Assembly (NCBI GenBank): GCA_016256075.1
Contig: SDVU01000623.1
Coordinates: forward strand, 1 to 11,819
Length of the DNA: 11,819 nucleotides
Direction of reading: 5' to 3'
Origin: Dictyocoela muelleri
Taxonomy: Eukaryota; Microsporidia
Each line of letters starts with the position of its first letter. Within the stretch, counting starts at the first letter, position 1. Both the position numbers and the translations under genes were made by a program. The notes beneath the pieces were generated by a model. That model saw only the letters and a program-made list of their open reading frames with translations, had not been told where the DNA came from and made no database searches. Of this stretch, positions 7,142-11,819 are shown piece by piece.

Positions 7142-8239
7142 TTAACTCTCATCACGATAAGGAATCTTAAGAACAGCGCTATATTTATCAATAATCTTCC
7201 TTGCATATTCTTCAGCCTTTTCATCAACCTCAACGGTTTTCATTGAAAAGAAACGTCTTATTGATTCCCAAAAACCTTTTTCAATATGACCAACTTCAAA
7301 TTTATAAACCTTTGAAAGTAAATACGCAAGACCTGCACCATAATTCAAAAACTCGGCTTTTGCACTTTCACATTTATTGTCTTTTGTTTCATGAATTATA
7401 GTTTTTTTATCATCTTCGTCATAGAGTGAGACAAAATAAGTTAAATAAAGCAATCTCGAGTAAATAAATCTGGCCATCGGTTTTGAACTTACTTTACCAA
7501 AACCAACCAACGCATCATAAATTTCTTGTTCAGAAATATTAGAGTCATCACTAGCTAAACCAATAATTTTGCTAATGTCATCAATAATCTCACTTTTCTT
7601 AAAGTTATCGTCAATTTTTTCATCTTTATCATATCGATTAGAATTCAGATTAAACAAAAATAACCTAACATTTGTTAATAGTTGTCGGAAGTTTAGGTCT
7701 TGCATGTAATTTTCAAAAACATTTTTAGAATTGCAAATCCAGAAAAATTTTGGTTTAGGCTCGAACACTTTTTTCCCGTCAATTTCTTCATCAGACAACG
7801 TTGTAGACTCAAAACCTCTAAATTTTCTCTCATTTCGGATCATATACTTTCTCAGCTTCAAAAAAGTATCGTTATTCCAATCAAAGTTATGAGTATAATA
7901 ATACTTCGTGTTTCTCGGATAATGTTCGGGGAAACCATCAAATACTATACGGGTATAATTACCATTTCCTGATTGTGCCTTTTTAATCCATTCATCAACT
8001 TTTTTACCATCTTCATTAGGATCATAGGAGTTCCATTTGTAAAATCGATAGGTATTACTAATCATTTGTTTGTGTGCGAGAGTTGTCATGTATCCATAGA
8101 AGTTTGTTGCATACGTTGAGGCAGGCACAAAATATAATGATAAAATCAATGATATTGATTTGTATATGCTTAATATAACGACAATTGTGACAATCATATA
8201 AAGAAAGACTTTAAGTGGGGAGATTTTCTTAATTGCCAT
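7142..8239 (-). CDS. Single-pass membrane or secreted protein of unknown function
   Basis: The protein has 365 residues, no intron, and its ATG at 8239 is directly preceded by CCCCC. A short basic N-terminus (KKISPLK) leads into one long hydrophobic stretch at about 11-38 (VFLYMIVTIVVILSIY onward), which would act as an uncleaved signal-anchor or a signal peptide. The rest (about 40-365) is hydrophilic and mixed charged, would lie in the lumen or outside the cell, and has possible N-glycosylation sites at N94 (NYT), N123 (NDT) and N234 (NIS). There are only two cysteines (C169, C290), some aromatic-rich patches near 105-125, and an acidic low-complexity stretch near 202-220. I recognise no enzyme motif or known domain. 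A lineage-specific microsporidian surface or secretory-pathway protein is a reasonable inference. No neighbour is close enough to suggest co-transcription. Confidence 0.86.
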   Translation of the reverse strand: MAIKKISPLKVFLYMIVTIVVILSIYKSISLILSLYFVPASTYATNFYGYMTTLAHKQMISNTYRFYKWNSYDPNEDGKKVDEWIKKAQSGNGNYTRIVFDGFPEHYPRNTKYYYTHNFDWNNDTFLKLRKYMIRNERKFRGFESTTLSDEEIDGKKVFEPKPKFFWICNSKNVFENYMQDLNFRQLLTNVRLFLFNLNSNRYDKDEKIDDNFKKSEIIDDISKIIGLASDDSNISEQEIYDALVGFGKVSSKPMARFIYSRLLYLTYFVSLYDEDDKKTIIHETKDNKCESAKAEFLNYGAGLAYLLSKVYKFEVGHIEKGFWESIRRFFSMKTVEVDEKAEEYARKIIDKYSAVLKIPYRDES

Positions 8240-8244
8240 GGGGG
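8240..8244 (-). promoter_or_regulatory. CCCCC start-proximal motif of the membrane-protein gene
   Basis: The minus strand reads AGTTTATACCCCCATGGC, with five Cs touching the ATG as in the gene at 788-2206. It fixes the start and fits the microsporidian CCC-type signal. Confidence 0.72.
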
Positions 8245-8935
8245 TATAAACTTATAATTTTTTTATAGTTTTTTTTATTTTTTGATTTTTTTTGATTAAA
8301 AGGAGTATTTTTATCCTCATAAGGAGGAATGTCTAAAAGTAGAAATATTGTTTAAAAAATTAAATCTAAAGATTATTTATTGGCGAATATTCCGTAAGTT
8401 CATCCTTATTTTAAATTTTTTGCATTTTTTTATTTTTTTTTTAAATTTTTTTCTTCATTTAAATTTTTATAGTTTTGAGGATGACAGGAATAAAAATCAA
8501 AATTGATTTTTTATGAATTAATTTTTTTTAAGTTTTATTTTGAAGTTTTATTTTGAAGTTTTATTTTCGATTTCTTTTTTGATTTTTATTTTTGATTTTT
8601 TTTATAAATAATGTGATGAAAATAGAGTTGATATAAAAATAAAGTGTTTTTTGTTTTCTAAATTCGTGTAGATTTTCATATTTTTCAAATATTATTTTCG
8701 GGTTTTTTCTGAATTATAAAAGTTCAAAATATAAAAGTTCAATTAAAAAGTTCGACTTTAAGAAGCAAGTCTGTGTGGCAGGGCTTAATTATACGTGATC
8801 AAAGAAACATAAAGAGTTCTTAAAAATTTAAAATTTGAATCCATATGTATGAAAATTTCGAAACACTAAAATTAACAGTAAGCAAAATATTTATAGATAA
8901 TAAATCAGCCTTTAAGTATTTCATCGGTGCATATT
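8245..8935. other. AT-rich upstream region, no gene recognised
   Basis: This region holds the upstream side of the membrane-protein gene and then spacer. It is dominated by T-runs and short imperfect repeats, notably TTTTGAAGTTTTA (about 8528-8565) and TTTTTGATTTTTA (about 8575-8605). No ORF or RNA gene is visible. No promoter element beyond the CCCCC can be singled out. Confidence 0.6.
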
Positions 8936-8969
8936 GAGGATCAAGGCCCAAAAAAATTCACACAGAGGC

Positions 8970-10028
8970 ATCAAGGCCCAAAATTCCCCCCATGAAAATT
9001 AAATACATTAATATATTCAAATAAAATCTAATAATATATGAAAATTAACATATAAAAATACCAAAAAAAGTAAAAAAATAAATTGATTTTGTTAAATCCA
9101 AGGGTTTTTCAATGATATTTCTGTTATTGTTAAATAAAAATAAAAATATTCACAAGAAATCTTTCATTTTATGTGTTTTACCATTTTTTTCCATATTTGA
9201 TGCAATTTTTGAATGATTAAACTGCCTGCGTAGTTGTTCCATTTGAATTATTTATAACTTCGTACTTTTAACAGACTGTTGAGTGTTGAAATATCTCATT
9301 CAATCTATAATATGAAGAATGTTCATCCGTCTATATTATTGACCCTGCAGTCACAACAATTTTTATTATAGACACAATAATATTCTTTTTTTATTAGGGA
9401 TAACCCATGAATATGCCTTCTCTATTCCATTTCTTATATCGAAGAAACAAAGTGCATCGGTTCTATTTGCAGGTGATCGTAATCTGAGACTTTTAGATTT
9501 ATAATTCATCATAGTTTCATCCACTCGAATAATAAATCCAGAACACTAAATTTCGAATTTTTGCAATCTGCTTCGGGAATAGCGGATTAAAATTTTTCAA
9601 TATTCTTTTATTGTATTTCCTTATTATTCCTAAAGAAATTTTGAATGCTTTTTAAAATCACTTCAACTCAACCTCAATACAATAATCTTTAAAATAAATT
9701 TCATTTTCATTTAAAATCATTCAAAAGGGAACTGATTCTGATGCTAAAATACTTTTTTTTATAATTTCCACACTTCAGATTATAACACCTCCACACATAT
9801 CTGTCAGTATTACTTGCATAAATCCCAAATTTTGTATTATCTTTACACATAATACGATTGACTTTTAATATTAAAAATATTTGGGCAAATGGAAAAACAA
9901 TAAATTCGCTCTCATCTAACCAGTATATTTTTTTAAAATATTCATTAGTGATTTTTATAGTCATACCCATAATATTCATTAAAAATATTCAACACGAAAT
10001 TTATCCCCGGGGGATTTTTGGTCTTGAT
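8970..10028 (-). mobile_element. Degraded Merlin-family DNA transposon
   Basis: The element is delimited by inverted ends: ATCAAGGCCCAAAATTCCCC at 8970 and, inverted, ATCAAGACCAAAAATCCCCC ending at 10028 (17 of 22 positions agree). A second ATCAAGGCCCAAAA lies 30 bp outside the left end (8940-8953). The ends enclose about 1.06 kb carrying a decayed IS1016/ISXO2-like transposase, which is the right size and layout for Merlin. I could not identify a convincing 8-9-bp target duplication, so the outer boundaries may be a few bases off. Confidence 0.72.
9090..9979 (-). pseudogene. Merlin (IS1016/ISXO2-like) DDE transposase, inactive
   Basis: Read on the minus strand from the ATG at 9979 the family order is preserved: a degenerate zinc ribbon (C near RIMCKD, then VWRCYNLKCG), SIRISSLL, the first catalytic Asp in RVDETMMNYKSKS (Asp codon 9519-9521), SPANRTDALCFF, TAGSII, the second Asp in TDEHSSYYRL (9325-9327), then QHSTV, TTTQAV and a final RFLVNIFIF-like segment. 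The family is the cut-and-paste transposase of Merlin elements. The first 90 codons are open; after that about a dozen in-frame stops and at least one frameshift (near 9355-9365, between the two Asp codons) interrupt it. A stop replaces the Trp normally before TDE and the Glu of TQ-x-x-E. It cannot make an active enzyme; age is moderate, since motifs are still readable. Confidence 0.85.
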
Positions 10029-10308
10029 CAAATATTAATACCATAAGAAGTTAAATACTGTTTCTACAACGAATTAGTATATCACGGATGCCACATATAA
10101 ATAAAAAAAACATGATTAAAAAAGAGCGAAATTTTTGGTGGTTTTATTCCGAATTCATTTTTAATATAATCGTTTTTTATTGGGTGATAGCTCAGTTGTA
10201 AACACTTTTCAATGTAAATTTAAGTATCGTGCTTCGAATCCCGCTCACTTCACTTTTCTATAAATAATGAGAAATGACATTAAGCGTTCATAAATATATA
10301 ATTATAGT

Positions 10309-10315
10309 ATAATAT
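10309..10315. repeat. Target-site duplication, left copy
   Basis: ATAATAT touches the left end of the MITE and is repeated exactly at 10625-10631. Removing the MITE and one copy restores a stretch equal in length to the same region of SINE copy 2. Confidence 0.75.
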
Positions 10316-10624
10316 GTCGCGCGCCAAGTGCGCGACCGTAATTATTTTTTTTGTAGAAACGCCTCAAAAAGCTGACCTCGGTCTCTATCTTTAAATGATA
10401 AATTATATTACTAATACCATAGATCATAAGGGGTAATATTTTTATGAAAAACTATATATAAATTTTTTTCAAAAAAATATAATTTTTTTTCATAAAAAAT
10501 ATTACCCTTTATGATCTATGATATTGCTAATAAATTTTATTATTTAAAGATAAAGATTGGGGTTAGCTTTTTGAGTTTTTTTTGCAAAAAAAAAAAAATT
10601 ATTGTCGCGTGCTTGGCGCGCGAC
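10316..10624. mobile_element. 309-bp foldback MITE nested in the SINE-like copy
   Basis: The whole element is one imperfect inverted repeat: two arms of about 150 bp joined by a 20-30-bp A/T loop near 10450-10490. The ends GTCGCGCGCCAAG and CTTGGCGCGCGAC are perfect complements; matching inner blocks include CTCAAAAAGCT, TATCTTTAAAT and CATAGATCATAA. It has no coding capacity, so it would depend on a transposase in trans. A 7-bp duplication (ATAATAT) flanks it; a TA duplication (Tc1/mariner style) is an alternative reading, but fits the uninterrupted SINE copies less well. Confidence 0.85.
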
Positions 10625-10631
10625 ATAATAT
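10625..10631. repeat. Target-site duplication, right copy
   Basis: Exact ATAATAT repeat of 10309-10315 on the far side of the MITE. Confidence 0.75.
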
Positions 10632-10959
10632 ACAGTTGTTCAAGTATGGTAAAGATGACAAATACTTGATCTAATATGACAATAAAAAACGATATCCTAA
10701 TGATGAATGAATGAGTCGACCTATCTCAGTAAAATAATTAGTGAAAACAAAAAATTTGTAAAATAAAACTATTACAACTATATCCTGGTATTTATTGCTA
10801 AATATGAAATTTATTTATTTATAGGGATAAGCCTTTAAGAATCCTAGTAATGACATATAACTTGAACACCAATAACTAAATTCAAAAGACCGAGATTGGA
10901 AAAAACTCTATGAGTTTACAAGCATTAAAATTGCCAGCATGTAATTATAATTAACCCCG

Positions 10960-11495
10960 CTTCACATATAACAACCTCTATAAGATACTTTTAAAAACAC
11001 ATAAATTTACCAACAACCTCTATATTTTACTTTAAAAAAACACATAAATTGCCAAACAACCTCTATATGAAATTTTAAAAAAACACCTAAAATACCCAAC
11101 AACATCTATAGGTCGCTTTAAAAAAACATCTAAATTGTCCAACAACCTCATATAGGACACTTTAAAAAATGTCTTAATTCACAAACAACTCCTATAAGGC
11201 ACTTTAAAAAATTGCCTAAATTAATCCGCTTCACCTATAGTACACTTTAAAAAAAATCATAAATTCATCAACAACTCCTATAGGGCACTTTAAAAAATAT
11301 ATAGCTTGATCAAGAACCCCGGTAATAGATGACGAAAAATGCATAAATTCAAGAACAACCCATGTGTGTCACTTAAAAAAATCTCCGGGTTACTCAATAA
11401 CCACTATGATGGGGCACTTTAAAAAATGCTTAGGTTTACCAATAACCCCTATAAGATATTTTAAAAAATTCACAAATTTTCTGCATCCTCTATAG
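10960..11495. repeat. Diverged minisatellite, 42-45-bp period, about 12 units
   Basis: The block ACTTTAAAAAA recurs at about 10987, 11029, 11072, 11115, 11159, 11201, 11243, 11287, 11371, 11416 and 11458, i.e. every 42-45 bp; the 84-bp gap holds one badly decayed unit. A typical unit is ACAACCTCTATAGGRCACTT, then TAAAAAAACACATAAATT and a short variable link. Units differ by many substitutions, so the array is old. The A-tracts are in phase with about four helical turns. Confidence 0.88.
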
Positions 11496-11600
11496 CAGGG
11501 GTGACAAACTCATAAGAAGAGGAGGGACCATTTTTATTCAAAAATTTTCTCGCGGGCCGCACAAATGTGCCAAAGTGTGTATAAAAAATAAAAAATTATT
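11496..11600 (+). mobile_element. Terminus of a hAT-type DNA transposon
   Basis: The stretch starts CAGGGGTGACAAACTCATAA and continues with CTCGCGGGCCGCACAAATGTG. This is the stereotyped end of hAT-superfamily elements abundant in animals (CAGGGGTGTCAAACTC followed by a CGGGCCGCA block). It begins exactly where the minisatellite stops, and CTCTATAG just before it could be the 8-bp target duplication. The matching inverted end (GTTTGACACCCCTG) is not in the window, and no transposase is visible, so it is a truncated or non-autonomous copy, or it continues to the right. Confidence 0.6.
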
Positions 11601-11668
11601 TATTTTTTACTTTAATAAAAGTTATTAATTTTTAAATATAAAATGTATTGACGAAAGGTATAGTTTTT

Positions 11669-11725
11669 GGATCTAGTCCCTTATTTTCCCCTATAGGGGA
11701 TCTAGTACCTTTTTTTCCCCTATAG
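11669..11725. repeat. 28-bp tandem duplication ending in CCCCTATAG
   Basis: GGATCTAGTCCCTTATTTTC with CCCTATAG (11669-11696) is repeated at 11698-11725. The junction forms the palindrome CCCCTATAGGGG (11688-11699). The remainder to 11819 is plain A/T-rich sequence in which I see nothing. Confidence 0.85.
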
Positions 11726-11819
11726 TAAATTTTTATAATAATAAAATTAAGTAAAATATAAAATATAAAAATTAAACAATCTAAATATTTAAAATAAATA
11801 TTGTTATTTTATTAAATTA

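Larger units (their letters stand above)
10182..10955 (+). mobile_element. tRNA-headed SINE-like repeat, copy 5 (interrupted by a MITE)
   Basis: The plus strand reads GGGTGATAGCTCAGTTGTAA (A box), ATGTAAATTTAAG (anticodon arm) and TGCTTCGAATCCCGCTC, the best-preserved B box of the family. The body up to ATTATAGTATAATAT is continuous with TACAGTTGTTCAAGTATGG on the far side of the 309-bp insertion at 10316-10624. Later markers are CTTGATCTAATATGACAATA, TATCCTGGTATTTA and, at the end, TTGCCAGCATGTAAT. Without the insert it is about 460 bp, similar to copy 1. Confidence 0.78.

Noticed and set aside
8986-9024. CCCCCCATG followed by a short plus-strand ORF, resembling the start of the two real genes
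   Set aside because: The frame stops after 10 codons, and the C-run is part of the Merlin terminal inverted repeat, which explains it.
10005-10017. Palindrome ATCCCCGGGGGAT as a regulatory site
   Set aside because: It falls at the inner edge of the right Merlin terminus and is most simply part of that repeat.
10182-10260. Possible tRNA gene with A and B boxes
   Set aside because: The T-stem and acceptor stem do not pair and the same sequence heads several dispersed copies, so it is a SINE head and not a functional tRNA.

Overview
This is a very AT-rich, repeat-laden eukaryotic window. It has only two convincing intact protein genes, both on the minus strand and apparently without introns. 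Each starts at an ATG that sits directly behind five C residues (CCCCCATGG). A C-run hard against the start codon is a known signature of microsporidian genes. Together with compact intronless ORFs, extreme A+T and low gene density, it suggests a microsporidian with an expanded, transposon-rich genome. The assignment is an inference; no rRNA or other marker gene is present.

Layout. Bases 1-419 (minus): a decayed FLYWCH zinc-finger gene, probably the DNA-binding part of a Mutator-like transposase, running off the left edge, with a perfect GC-rich hairpin (445-479) just upstream of its start. 788-2206 (minus): a 472-residue protein with a stretch resembling the C-terminal half of a PARP catalytic domain, then two B-box zinc fingers and a coiled coil. 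7142-8239 (minus): a 365-residue single-anchor membrane or secreted protein of unknown function. Each gene has an AT-only minisatellite close behind its stop codon. 8970-10028: a dead Merlin (IS1016/ISXO2-like) DNA transposon with recognisable terminal inverted repeats. A second Merlin scrap lies at 4820-5015.

Between the genes lies a family of tRNA-headed interspersed repeats (SINE-like, about 440 bp). There are four good copies (2276-2715 minus, 3645-3970 minus, 4348-4720 plus, 10182-10955 plus), a head-truncated copy (6285-6650 minus) and an orphan 3' end (about 5795-5855 plus). The 10182 copy is split by a 309-bp foldback MITE (10316-10624) flanked by a perfect 7-bp duplication. The right end holds a decayed minisatellite of 42-45 bp period (10960-11495) and, abutting it, a hAT-type terminus (CAGGGGTGACAAACTCA) of a kind common in animal genomes.

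The two genes show no shared pathway. The most interesting items are the PARP-like/B-box protein, the SINE family with its nested MITE, and the signs of repeated DNA-transposon colonisation (MULE/FLYWCH, Merlin, MITE, hAT).
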